Source of the DNA: Physella acuta | Lineage: Eukaryota; Mollusca; Gastropoda; Physidae | Direction of reading: 5' to 3' | Length of the DNA: 64,000 nucleotides | NCBI RefSeq assembly: GCF_028476545.1 | Contig: NW_026731690.1 | Span: 64,501 to 128,500, forward strand | Part shown: piece by piece, positions 1-12,600 of the stretch | Position numbering within the stretch: position 1 is the stretch's first letter | Layout: the number at the start of each line of letters is the position of its first letter | Translations under genes and position numbers: made by a program | Notes under the pieces: generated by a model | Seen by the model: only the letters and a program-made list of their open reading frames with translations | What the model was told of the DNA's origin: nothing | Databases searched by the model: none

Positions 1-40
1 ATAAGCAGCCAAGCTCTCTACCACTTAGGCCATGCCGTCC
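1..40 (-). mobile_element. tRNA-headed SINE, 5' head only, cut by window edge
   Basis: On the minus strand this reads GGCCTAAGTGGTAGAGAG, a tRNA A-box-like head of the kind seen in the SINEs elsewhere in the window. The body lies outside the window or is lost. It is not called a tRNA because no cloverleaf can be closed. Confidence 0.4.
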
Positions 41-439
41 TTAGTAGACATAGTAGGAAACTTTCGGTTATGTTGGTGCCTTAGTTAGTCTAGTAGCATG
101 GCCAAGTCTAGAATCTTTCGGTTATCATACCGGGTAGCAAAGATGAAAACAGATTTAAAATTTAAAGCGAAAACGGGGCTTCTCCAATTGAATATATTAA
201 TCCTTCTTAAACTCTTCACTGAACGCTTGCAAGGTATTTCGTCGCCTAGAAACAGGCATTGAGGCATGTACCAAGGCACATCCGACATAGTGACGCATCT
301 ATCTTTAGACCAAACTTTAACCCAAAGTCCACAATAAACACAGGGCTTACATTCGATACGACTTTGGTATCGCCCAGGTGGTATAGCTAATCGAGTACCG
401 TAATTACTAATTTAAATTAATGCTTGGATGACTTGACAG
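41..439. other. no gene seen; intron or 5' flank of the first + strand gene
   Basis: I see no exon or repeat that I can support here. The stretch ends in the acceptor-like TTGACAG that precedes the first supported exon. Confidence 0.4.
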
Positions 440-630
440 GACCAGATTGTAAGAGCCAGACGTACGTAGGGTGGAATAAAGAGGTCAACATGCAGCAGAC
501 GGTGAATCAGCTTCGCGCGCCCGAGCTCGCTCCCTGCCCTAACATGAACGACATGACCCCTAGGGGTGGGGCGTGTGCTGGGGTCAGGCAACAGAACCCC
601 TCTGGGGCGAAGAACTGTCAGTACTGGACG
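440..630 (+). CDS. exon 1 in window (phase 1 in, phase 0 out)
   Basis: The acceptor is TTGACAG|GA and the donor ACG|GTGAGA. It codes residues 1-64, including DCKSQTYVGWNKEV and NPSGAKNCQYWT, with four cysteines. The frame stays open into the following TGTTG repeat, so the donor decides the end. Confidence 0.65.
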
Positions 631-3600
631 GTGAGACGCAGGGTTGATGTAGCTTTGTTGTTGTCTGGTGTGTTGTTGTCTGGTGTGTTGTTGTTGTCTG
701 GTGGTGTGTTGTTGTCTGGTGGTGTGTTGTTGTCTAGTGGTGTGTTGTTGTCTGGTGGTGTGTTGTTGTCTAGTGGTGTGTTGTTGTCTGGTGGTGTGTT
801 GTTGTCTGGTGGTGTGTTGTTATCTGGTGGTGTGTTGTTGTCTGGTGTGGTGTTGTTGTCTGGTGTATTGTTGTCTGGCGTTGTTGTCTGGTGGTGTTGT
901 CTGGTGGTGTTGTCTGGTGGTGTGTTGTTGTCTGGTGGTGTTGTTGTTTATTGGTGTGTTGTTGTCTGGTGGTGTGTTGTTGTCTGGTGTTGTTGTCTGG
1001 TGGTGTTGTCTGGTGTTGTTGTCTGGTGGTGTGTTGTTGTCTGGTGGTGTTGTCTGGTGGTGTGTTGTTGTCTGCTGGTGTGTTGTTGTCTGGTGGTGTG
1101 TTGTTGTCTGGTGGTGTGCTGTTGTCTGGTCGTGTGTTGTTGTCTGGTGGTGTGTTGTTGTCTGGTGGTGTTGTCTGGTGGTGTGTTGTTGTCTGGTGTT
1201 GTTGTCTGGTGGTCTGTTGTTGTTGTCTGTTGGTGTTGTCTGGTGGTGTTGTCTGGTGGTGTGTTGTTGTCTGGTGGTGTGTTGTTGTCTGATGTTGTTG
1301 TCTGGTGGTGTTGTCTGGTGGTGTTGTCTGGTGGTGTGTTGTTGTCTGGTGGTGTGTTGTTGTCTGGTGTTGTTGTCTGGTGTTGTTGTCTGGTGGTGTG
1401 TTGTTGTTGTCTGGTGGTGTGTTGTTGTTGTCTGGTGGTGTGTTGTTGTCTAGTGGTGTTGTCTGGTGGTGTTGTCTGGTGGTGTGTTGTTGTCTGGTGG
1501 TGTGTTGTTGTTGTCTGGTGGTGTGTTGTTGTTGTCTGGTGGTGTGTTGTTGTCTGGTGTTGTTGTCTGGTGGTGTTGTCTGGTGGTGTGTTGTCTGGTG
1601 GTGTGTTGTCTGGTGGTGTGTTGTTGTCTGGTGGTGTGTTGTTGTCTGGTGGTGTGTTGTTGTCTGGTGGTGTGTAGTTGTCTGGTGTGTTGTTGTCTGG
1701 TGGTGTGTTGTTGTCTGGTGTGTTGTTGTTGTCTGGTGGTGTGTTGTTGTCTGGTGGTGTGTTGTTGTCTGGTGTATTGTTGTCTGGTGGTGTATTGTTG
1801 TCTGGTGGTGTGTTGTTGTCTGGTGATGTGTTGTTGTTGTCTGGTTGTGTGTTGTTGTCTTGTGTGTTGTTGTCTGGTGGTGTATTGTTGTCTGGTGGTG
1901 TGTTGTTGTCTGTTGGTGTGTTGTTGTTGTCTGGTGGTGTGTTGTTGTTGTCTGGTGGTGTGTTGTTGTCTGGTGTGTTGTTGTTGTCTGGTGGTGTGTT
2001 GTTGTCTGGTGTATTGTTGTCTGGTGGTGTATTGTTGTCTGGTGGTGTGTTGTTGTCTGGTGATGTGTTGTTGTTGTCTGGTTGTGTGTTGTTGTCTTGT
2101 GTGTTGTTGTCTGGTGGTGTATTGTTGTCTGGTGGTGTGTTGTTGTCTGTTGGTGTGTTGTTGTTGTCTGGTGGTGTGTTGTTGTTGTCTGGTGGTGTGT
2201 TGTTGTCTGGTGTGTTGTTGTTGTCTGGTGGTGTGTTGTTGTCTGGTGTATTGTTGTCTGGTGGTGTGTTGTTGTCTGGTGGTGTGTTGTTGTCTAGTGG
2301 TGTGTTGTTGTCTAGTGGTGTGTTGTTGTCGGGTGGTGTGTTGTCTGGTGGTGTGTTGTTGTCTGGTGTGTTGTTGTTGTCTGGTGGTGTGTTGTTGTCT
2401 GGTGGTGTGTTGTTATCTGGTGGTGTTGTCTGGTGGTGTGTTGTTGTCTAGTGGTGTTGTCGTTGTCTCTTGGTGTGTTGTTGTTGTGTGGTGTGTTGTT
2501 GTTGTCTGGTGGTGGTGGTGTTGTCTGGTGGTGTGTTGTTGTCTAGTGGTGTTGTCGTTGTCTCTTGGTGTGTTGTTGTTGTCTGGTGTGTTGTTGTTGT
2601 CTGGTGGTGGTGTTGTTGTCTGGTGGTGTGTTGTTGTCTGGTGTGTTGTTGTTGTCTAGTGGTGTGTTGTCTCTGACTTTTGTGTGTACTTACGTTTAGT
2701 TTTTTTTGTTATGCTTAGAGTAAACTTATTTTTAGTATGTTTTTAATTTTTAGTGTGTCTTTATGCCTACCTTTTTTACTTATGTTTAGAGTCTCTATGG
2801 GGAACATGACATTACCCCATCCCCGGTTAATTACCCCCGGACATCCCCCCCCTCGATTTAGACATGGTATATTGCTCCGGAAGTAATGTGGGAGGGGGGG
2901 GGGGGGGGTAACTGACAGGGTATGATTAATAACCTAGACCCGTCTCTATGATAATATGTTAATAAGTCCGATGGGTTTAGTGTCTCTATGTTGACTGTGT
3001 CCTTATGTTTGGTGTGTCTTTAAATTTTTTTGCCGTTGGGTTTAGTGTCTCTATGTTGACTGTGTCCTTATGTTTGGCGTGTCTTTAAATTTTTTTGCCG
3101 TTGGGTTTAGTGTCTCTATGTTGACTGTGTCCTTATGTTTGGTGTGTCGTTAAATTGGTTTGCCGTTGGGTTTAGTGTCTCTATGTTGACTGTCCTTATG
3201 TTTGGTGTGTATTTAAATTGGTTTGCCGTTGGGTTTAGTGTCTATATGTTGACTTTGTCCTTATGTTGGGTGTATCCATATATATTACCATATCTCGCAA
3301 TAGTGAACGACTATAATATAAATTTTGTTAGTCTGTGCGTGCATGAACTGTCAAGTCCACAAAATGAATTTCTTATAATAGAAAAAAAAATAGAAGTGAT
3401 AATTTTTCAAGCAGTTGTAATTTTGTTTTCTTACAAAACTTCACAAAATTCTTCTTTCCTTGTGTTAATGTTAGAGTACTCCCGGGTGGGAGCAAGACAC
3501 GATCCCAATGGACTCCGTGAATGTGAGTTGTCATCCATCACATGTCATTTGAATGTCATTTGTCGCTTGAAATATGATCTCCATTGTCAGTTCACCTGCT

Positions 3601-6600
3601 ATCATGTGACATTTCACCCGTCTGTCACACACAGGTCCCTCAACTGCCACTTTAATGTCACACACAGGTCCCTCAACTGTCACTTTAATGTCACACACAG
3701 ATCCCTCAACTGTCACTTTAATGTCACACACAGGTCCCTCAACTGTCACTTTAATGTAACACACAGGTCCCTCAACTGTCACTTTAATGTCACACACAGG
3801 TCCCTCAACTGTCACTTTAATGTCACACACAGATCCCTCAACTGTCACTTTAATGTCACACACCTGGCTTTAAAGTGTCACCCATTTGTCACTCAAATGT
3901 CACTAGTATCATCTACATTCTAGTTATGAATCTCGTTTACATGTCTCAGTTATTTCCTGTAAATGTCATATGATAACTTTGTTTTTCACGTACAAACATG
4001 ATGACTTTATCAACTCTTCGAACACACGACTCTTTATATACTACATTTATAAAGTTTGTTTATAAGTTACCTTCATAATCGAAGTTTGATTTCAGAAATC
4101 GAATACACTTATTAACACACTTTTATTATAAACTTCAGCTGGAAGATCTCAATTATAACCAGTATCGATACCAAGTCTATGCCAAGCCAACCGACTACCA
4201 ATGCCATACTCATCTGAGCACCAAAGGTATCGATTCCAAATATTTCTTTCATTGGTCATTACCTGCTTATTTCAGTCGTGTCGTCCTATGGTTGCTTGTT
4301 TGATCAGGCTTAAACTACATCAAAACGACCGTCATTCTGTTGTCAGATAACTGTCTTAGTCACAACATTCATTGGTCATTACCTGCTTATTTCAGTCGTG
4401 TCGTCCTATGGTTGCTTGTTTGATCAGGCTTAAACCACATCAACACAACCGTCATTCTGTTGTCAGATAACTGTCTTAGTCACAACATTCATTGGTCATT
4501 ACCTGCTTATTTCAGTCGTGTCGTCCTATGGTTGCTTGTTTGATCAGGCTTAAACTACATCAACACAACCGTCATTCTGTTGTCAGATAACTGTCTTAGT
4601 CACAACATTCATTGGTCATTACCTGCTTATTTCAGTCGTGTCGTCCTATGGTTGCTTGTTTGACCAGGCTTAAACTACATCAACACAACCGTCATTCTGT
4701 TGTCAGATAACTGTCTTAGTCACAACATTCATTGGTCATTACCTGCTTATTTCAGTCGTGTCGTCCTATGGTTGCTTGTTTGATCAGGCGTAAACTACAT
4801 CAACACAACCGTCATTCTGTTGTCAGATAACTGTCTTAGTCACAACATTCATTGGTCATTACCTGCTTATTTCAGTCGTGTCGTCCTATTGTTGCTTGTT
4901 TGATCAGGCTTAAACTACATCAACACGACCGTCATTCTGTTGTCAGATAACTGTCTTAGTCACAACATTCATTGGTCATTACCTGCTTATTTCAGTCGTG
5001 TCGTCCTATGGTTGCTTGTTTGATCAGGCTTAAACTACATCAACACAACCGTCATTCTGTTGTCAGATAACTGTCTTAGTCACAACATTCATGGGTCATT
5101 ACCTGCTTATTTCAGTCGTGTCGTCCTATGGTTGCTTGTTTGATCAGGCTTAAACTACAACAACACAACCGTCATTCTGTTGTCAGATAACTGTCTTAGT
5201 CACAACATTCATTGGTCATTACCTGCTTATTTCAGTCGTGTCGTCCTATGGTTGCTTGTTTGATCAGGCGTAAACTACATCAACACAACCGTCATTCTGT
5301 TGTCAGATAACTGTCTTAGTCACAACATTCATTGGTCATTACCTGCTTATTTCAGTCGTGTCGTCCTATGGTTGCTTGTTTGATCAGGCGTAAACTACAA
5401 CAACACAACCGTCATTGTTGTCAGATAACTGTCTTAGTCACACCATTCTATTTTACTTACACTTTGACAACCATTGAAACAGTTTTCTGAATTGGATCCG
5501 ATAAGGCTCTACGACTCAGTATTGAAGTTATTGGTTCGTTAACTAGGCGTGGCCCAGCGTGGCCCAGGGCAGTAGCGTAGCAAGGGGGGGGGGGGGCGGG
5601 GGGCCCTGGCGCCGACCTTAGGGGGCGCCAAAATGGGTTGGTAAAATAAATTGAAATGTTGATGGGGGGGGGGGTGGGGGTGGAAATCGAAAGTTTGAGG
5701 GGGGGTGCAAATCGAAATCTTGAGGGGGGGGGGGTGCAAATCGAAAAGTTTGTCCCCGGGAAGGGTCGCTACGCCTCTGGCCCAGCGTGACCCAGCGCTA
5801 GAATCCATGCTGGTCCCAAAGATCGCGAAATCGTAACCCGTTCATTTCCCCACCAAACCCGCCCTACCCCTACCCACACTTTCCAACATCCTAACTTAGT
5901 AAGGCATAACGCAGGGCGACGACGTCAATTAGCCTGTCAACTTTCACCAGTTCAGCAGCCGGAATTTTTCGTGAAGGAAACAATCGATTTTTCACTCGGT
6001 TGAGTTATGAGCATTCGAGTCGGTTATACGCTATATTGAACAACAGACGGGTAATTAATTAATAACAACAGTGTAAATAAGCAATCCAATCCACATCTCT
6101 GTGGTTTGGGGGTCATTAAACGACAATATTTTGTTTACAACACCCATTTTGTGCACTTCCTACCCCTGCATAATCCTGTGTGATTAAATAAGCGATCTGA
6201 CATAGCTCCTAGCGCCTCTCGTTATCTCACCACCCCCACCCCCAACCGATCAATTAATCCAACCATCTGCCCCCACCCCAACCGATGGATTAGTTCAACC
6301 ATCTACCCCCATCCCCACCCCCAACCGATAGATTAATCCAACCATCTACCCCCACCCCCACCCCCAACCGATAGATTAATCCAACCATCTTCCCCCACCC
6401 CCAACCGATCAATTAATCCAACCATCTTCCCCCACCCCCAATCGATGAATTAATCCAACCATCTGCCCCCACCCCCAACCGATCAATTAATCCAACCATC
6501 TTCCCCCACCCCCAATCGATGAATTAATCCAACCATCTACCCCCACCCCCACCCCCAACCGATAGATTAATCCAACCATCTTCCCCCACCCCCAACCGAT

Positions 6601-9600
6601 CAATTAATCCAACCATCTTCCCCCACCCCCAATCGATGAATTAATCCAACCATCTACCCCCACCCCCACCCCCAACCGATCGATTAATCCAACCATCTGT
6701 CCCCACCCCCAGCGCCTGAAAGAGTCTACGTGCCGCCCAACACGGACATCCGGGCCCTCCGCCAGACGACATACATCCCCCTCCTGCCGACCAAGCCCGG
6801 GGGTGAGAGGGAGGTCACATTCCCCATGACGCCCCAGACCCTTGGGCAACCGGATGTGACGACAGCCTGCTGTGTGCCTGTCATCCCCTGCAACCCGGGT
6901 TTCATGAACCTGACCCCTCACGTTCTGCCCGACCCCCGCTGCTACTGTGATTCTCATCTCAAGTAAGTTTAATTAACCCCCGGCTACGAACTTTAATAAA
7001 TCAAATTGACCCCCCACCCAGCCTACTTCAAATAGTTATAATTGACCTACTTCAAGTAAGATTGCCTGACCGCCTGCTCTTTAACTCGACTATTTACTTG
7101 AGTGCAAGCCCCCACCTTATACACAACACGACCTGTTCCGCTAAATACAAGCCCCCACCCTATACACAACTCAACCTCTACACCTAGGTGCAAACCCCCA
7201 CCCTATACACAACTCAACCTCTACACCTAGGTGCAATCCCCCACCCTATACACAACTCAACCTCTACACCTAGGTGCAAGCCCCCACCCTATACACAACT
7301 CAACCTCTACACCTAGGTGTAAGCCCCCACCCTATACACAACTCAACCTCTACACCTAGGTGCAAGCCCCCACCCTATACACCACTCAACCTCCACCCCT
7401 AGGTGCAAGCCCCCACCCCAGCTGGTGCCCCGGAGGATCGACATAGTGGCAGAGATGGAGACCCTGAAGACGCCCCGAACCTCCCCCTTCTGTGGCTATA
7501 ACGCCCTCCCGCCCGCCCAGCAGTTCATGATGCCCCCCTCCAACCACCCAGGGAACGCCTGCTCTGGCTTCTATGCCACCTTCCCACCCCCCAACCAGGT
7601 ACGAGCTTTCAGTTTTGTACCGTAATTATTGATTAGCCGTACCCACATACGGGTCGAATGTACACGGAGGCACACACTTGTAAAGTAAGGGTCTGGCTAT
7701 TTGTAAATATGTGTGAAGGTGAAAAATAAAGGGGATGGCTTACATAATGATAAATAGTGACGTCGTTGCCTAGCGGTAGAGCGCTAGACTGCTAACCCGA
7801 AAGCCTCGAGTTCTGATGGGCACCTAACTCAAGTTAGGGAGAAATAAAGGCGGCTGGGCATAAAGCTGACCACACTGTCCCGACGTCACTGAAACAGATG
7901 TACTCTTCTGTATCTACCTCACGAAAAGGAAAAAAACGATGAGATATCAATATTTAAACTACCAGCGATGGTGATTCTCTGTATGCTTCTACAATATGGC
8001 TTGTAAGTCTACGGTCTCCAAATCTGCTAGCTGCATAGTACGAGAACTAGAAGTTGTGACCTACTTACACGCCCTATTATTAGGGTCAGGGTTAGAAATC
8101 AGGGCCAGGGAGAGTGGTATCAGTTACGTGGCTAGGGAACTTGTTATGTTTAGGGAAAGGGGCCATGGCTAAGTTTAACCAGCATTTCTTGCTGATTTAA
8201 ACTAGTGTAGTTTATTAACCAGTAACCTTCCCGAGCGACGTCATGTATTTTATTGTAAACCCTAATCTTACCCTAACCTGATGTAACCGAGTGTACGTTG
8301 TTAACCAGTAACCCTTGTGATTAGCTCTACGGGCAACAAGGCATGCAGTCATCCGGCCCACCGGTCATGCAGTCATATAACCAACAAGCCATGCAGTCAT
8401 ATAACCAACAAGTCATGCAGTCATATAACCCGCAAGCCATGCAGTTGACCCCGATGCACCCTGACCCCAATACCGCTTCCATGAGTACGTGCGCCAACGT
8501 GTCGTCCAATACTCAGCTGAATGAACCATCCCAACAAGCCGTGGGTTCGGGCCCAGGGCAGACTGAGCCTGGGCAGTGCTTTAATGGCGGAAATGAATAC
8601 GTCAGTAACATCAACGGTGAGGAAAATAATGTTTACTACAAGTTTAGGGTTATTTCTGGGTTATGGTTAGTATAGCTTTAACCATGAAATTACAATTTGC
8701 TATTTTAAAAAAAAATTTAAGAACTAAAACAAACATATTTGTTGACTAGCATCGTTATAAAGTTATAATATGCAGGGAGAAATGTAATTACCCTTTCACA
8801 TTATTGGTAAATAAGGTGAAGTAGAGCTCTTCTGTATTTCTAATATAAAGTTTATGAAAACATGTGATTGTGTGATCAGCATTACGGCCAGTTGTCTCCT
8901 CTTAATTTGATAACCACCCAGACGGGTTAGTGATGAAATGCTCTTTTACGCGACCACATTCTCCCATCTTTTGTTTGACAATAATTTTCTGAATTTTTTT
9001 TCATTGAAAATATGTTTCTGTTTTTTTGTTTTAAGTATATTTATTTATATACGTTTGATTGAAGATAATTTTCTGATTTTTGTTCCTCTCAATAGATGGA
9101 TTAAATCCTAGAGGAGGTCCGGACTCGGTGAGTTTCATAACATCACCTGCTGACATCATTGTAACAAACATCACCTGCATACATCACTGTAACAAACATC
9201 ACCTGTATACATCACTGTAACAAACATCACCTGCATACATCAGTGTAACAAACATCACCTGTAGACATCACTGTAACAAACATCACCTGTATACATCACT
9301 GTAACAAACATCACCTGCATACATCAGTGTAACAAACATCACCTGCATACATCAGTGTAACAAACATCACCTGCATACATCAGTGTAACAAACATCACCT
9401 GCATACATCAGTGTAACAAACATCACCTGCAGACATCATTGTAACAAACATCACCTGCATACATCACTGTAACAAACATCACCTGTATACATCACTGTAA
9501 CAAACATCACCTGCATACATCAGTGTAACAAACATCACCTGTATACATCACTGTAACAAACATCACCTGCATACATCAGTGTAACAAACATCACCTGCAT

Positions 9601-12600
9601 ACATCAGTGTAACAAACATCACCTGCATACATCAGTGTAACAAACATCACCTGCATACATCAGTGTAACAAACATCACCTGCAGACATCATTGTAACAAA
9701 CATCACCTGCGGACATCACTGTAACAATCATCACCTGTATACATCACTGTAACAAACATCACCTGTAGACATCAGTGTAACAAACATCACCTGTATACAT
9801 CACTGTAACAATCATCACCTGTATACATCACTGTAACAAACATCACCTGTAGACATCACTGTAACAAACATCACCTGTAGACATCAGTGTAACAAACATC
9901 ACCTGCGGACTTCACTGTAACAAACATCACCTGTAGATATCACTCTAACAAACATCACCTGCATACATCACTAACAAACATCACCTGCAGACATCATTGT
10001 AACAAACATCACCTGTAGACTTTAGCAAACATCACCTGCAGACATCATTGTAACAAACATCACCTGCATACATCACTGTATCAAACCTCACATGATTTGA
10101 TAACTCAGCTCTTTGACTTTTGATTTGATGACTTAACTCTTTGACTTGATTCCATCACAGAAATGCCTGGTGCCAGAAACGTTTAGATTTGCCGACCGCG
10201 TTCAGAGGTTGACAGAAAGCAGTAAGTGCTAACTAGACTCGCTTGTCTATCTCAAGTGCTTAAAGCATACTCGACTATTCTAAACACATAATTTACATTG
10301 TCTAAAACATAATCAGCCCTTTCCTTAACATTAACAGCCCGTTCTGCAATAATCTGCTTTGTCGTATTATCTGCCATATGTTAGTAACGTCTGCCTTTTT
10401 CGAACAGTCAGCCCTGTGATAAGCTGCTCTGCCCTGTCAAATATAATATGTCCTGTGATAAGCTTCTCTGCCCTGTCAAATATAATATGCCCTGTGATAA
10501 CCTTTTCTGCCCTGTCAAATAAAATATGCCCAGTGATAACATTCTCTGCCCTGTCAAATATTTGTCTTGTAATAACATTCTTTGCCCTGTCAAATATAAT
10601 ATGCCACGTAATAACATTATCTGCACTGTCAAATATAATATGCCCTGTGATAACATTCTCTGCCTTGTCAAATATAATATGCCCTGTGATAACATTCTCT
10701 GCCTTGTCAAATATAATATGCCCTGTGATAACATTCTCTGCCTTGTCAAATATAATATACCCTGTGATAACCTTTTCTGCCCTGTCAAATAAAATATGCC
10801 CAGTGATAACATTCTCTGCCCTGTCAAATATTTGTCCTGTAATAACATTCTTTGCCCTGTCAAATATAATATGCCATGTAATAACATTATCTGCCCTGTC
10901 AAATATAATATGCCCTGTGATAACATTCTCTGCCTTGTCAAATAAAATATGCCCAGTGATAACATTCTCTGCCCTGTCAAATATTTGTCCTGCAATAACA
11001 TTCTTTGCCCTGTCAAATATAATATGCCATATAATAACATTATCTGCCCTGTCAAATATAATATGCCCAGTGATAACATTCTCTGCCTTGTCAAATATAA
11101 TATGCCCTGTGATAACATTCTCTGCCTTGTCAAATATAATATGCCCTGTGATAACATTCTCTGCCCCATACACATATAATGTATCCACTCTTATATATAA
11201 TATAAGCTACCCAGTGATCTGCCGTGCCTTAACACAATCTTTAAACACAATCTGCCCTGCCTTAACACTTTAAACACAATCTGCCCTACCTTAACACTTT
11301 AAACACATTCTGCCCCCCCCCCACCTGACAGAGATGGAGACGCAGGAACAACGCGATATCCGGCTCCGAACGATGTACGGCTCCTACGGCTCCTACCTGC
11401 TAGCGAGGGTCACACCTAGGCGCAACTTGCTCGGCCCACCCAACAACATCTTCCTTCAGGGTAGGTCTCACTCGTGGGCAGTAGGTCAATAGGTCCATGA
11501 GGGTAGGTCTCACTCGTGGGCAGTAGGTCAATAGGTCCATCAGGTTAGGTCTCACTTGTGGGCAGTAGGTCAATAGGTCCAGCAGGGTAGGTCTCACTTG
11601 TGGGCAGTAGGTCAATAGGTCCATCAGGGTAGGTCTCACTTGTGGGCAGTAGGTCAATAGGTCCATCAGGTTAGGTCTCACTTGTGGGCAGTAGGTCAAT
11701 AGGTCCAGCAGGGTAGGTCTCACTTGTGGGCAGTAGGTCAATAGGTCCATCAGGGTAGGTCTCACTTGTGGGCAGTAGGTCAATAGGTCCATCAGGGTAG
11801 GTCTCACTCGTGGGCAGTAGGTCAATAGGTCCATCAGGGTAGGTCTCACTCGTGGGCAGTAGGTCAATAGGTCCATCAGGGTATGTCTCACTCGTGGGCA
11901 GTAGGTCAATAGGTCCATCAGGGTAGGTCTCACTCGTGAGCAGTAGGTCAATAGGTCAATCAGGGTAGGTCTCACACGTGGATAGTAGGTCAACAGGTCA
12001 ATCAGTGTAGGTCTCACACGTGGATAGTAGGTCAACAGGTCAATCAGGGTTGGTCTCACTCAGGGGCACTGGGTAGGTCAATAGGTCAATCAGGGGAGGC
12101 CTCCCTCGTGGATATTAGGTCAAGAGGTCATTCAGGGTAGGTCTCCCTCGTTGGTAGTTGTTAGGTCAAGAGATCGTCAGGGTAGGTCCCACTCGTGAAT
12201 AGTAGGTCAAGAGGTCCAGCAGGGTAGATCCTTACACAAGGAGTAAGCTAAGTAGGACCTTTAGAAAGGTCTTACTCGTTCCCTGCGGTTAGTAGTTTGG
12301 TCAAGGGGTAAGTTAAGTTGGTTCTTCTATGAAAGATATAACTGGTTCCCCAAGGCTAGTACTTGGATCAGTTAGATGGTTAGGTGGTTAGGTGGTTAGA
12401 CGTTGCCTTGTTGTCATCTGTTTTCATTCTCGCATTATTTTTACTGTCTTCTGTCATCTTTGTTGTCATCTGTCATCTTTGTTGTCATCTGTCATTATTG
12501 TCACCTGTCAACTCTGTAGTTATTACTGTTAACATCAGTCATTGCTGTTGCCATCTGTCATCTTTGTTGCCATCTGTCATCATTAATTACTGCTATTGCC

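Larger units (their letters stand above)
631..3474 (+). other. intron 1, nearly all tandem repeat
   Basis: It runs from GTGAGA to TTAATGTTAG. It contains a TGTTGTTGTCTGGTGG-type array, a G-tract at 2895-2907 and a 65-bp tandem repeat. No exon is seen inside it. Confidence 0.6.

Noticed and set aside
424-2676. Long open frames rich in Val/Cys/Leu on the + strand
   Set aside because: They are the TGTTGTTGTCTGGTGG array, whose units lack stops in several frames. Only 440-630 before it looks coding.
7422-7598. Exon 5 starting at 7422 (CCCCAG|CTG)
   Set aside because: A better pyrimidine tract, but phase 0, which does not fit the phase-2 end of exon 4. The AG at 7401-7402 fits.
10359-12059. Open frames of 200-300 codons on both strands
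   Set aside because: Unit lengths of 39 and 42 bp are multiples of three, so stop-free units stay open. The real exons here are short and lie between the arrays.
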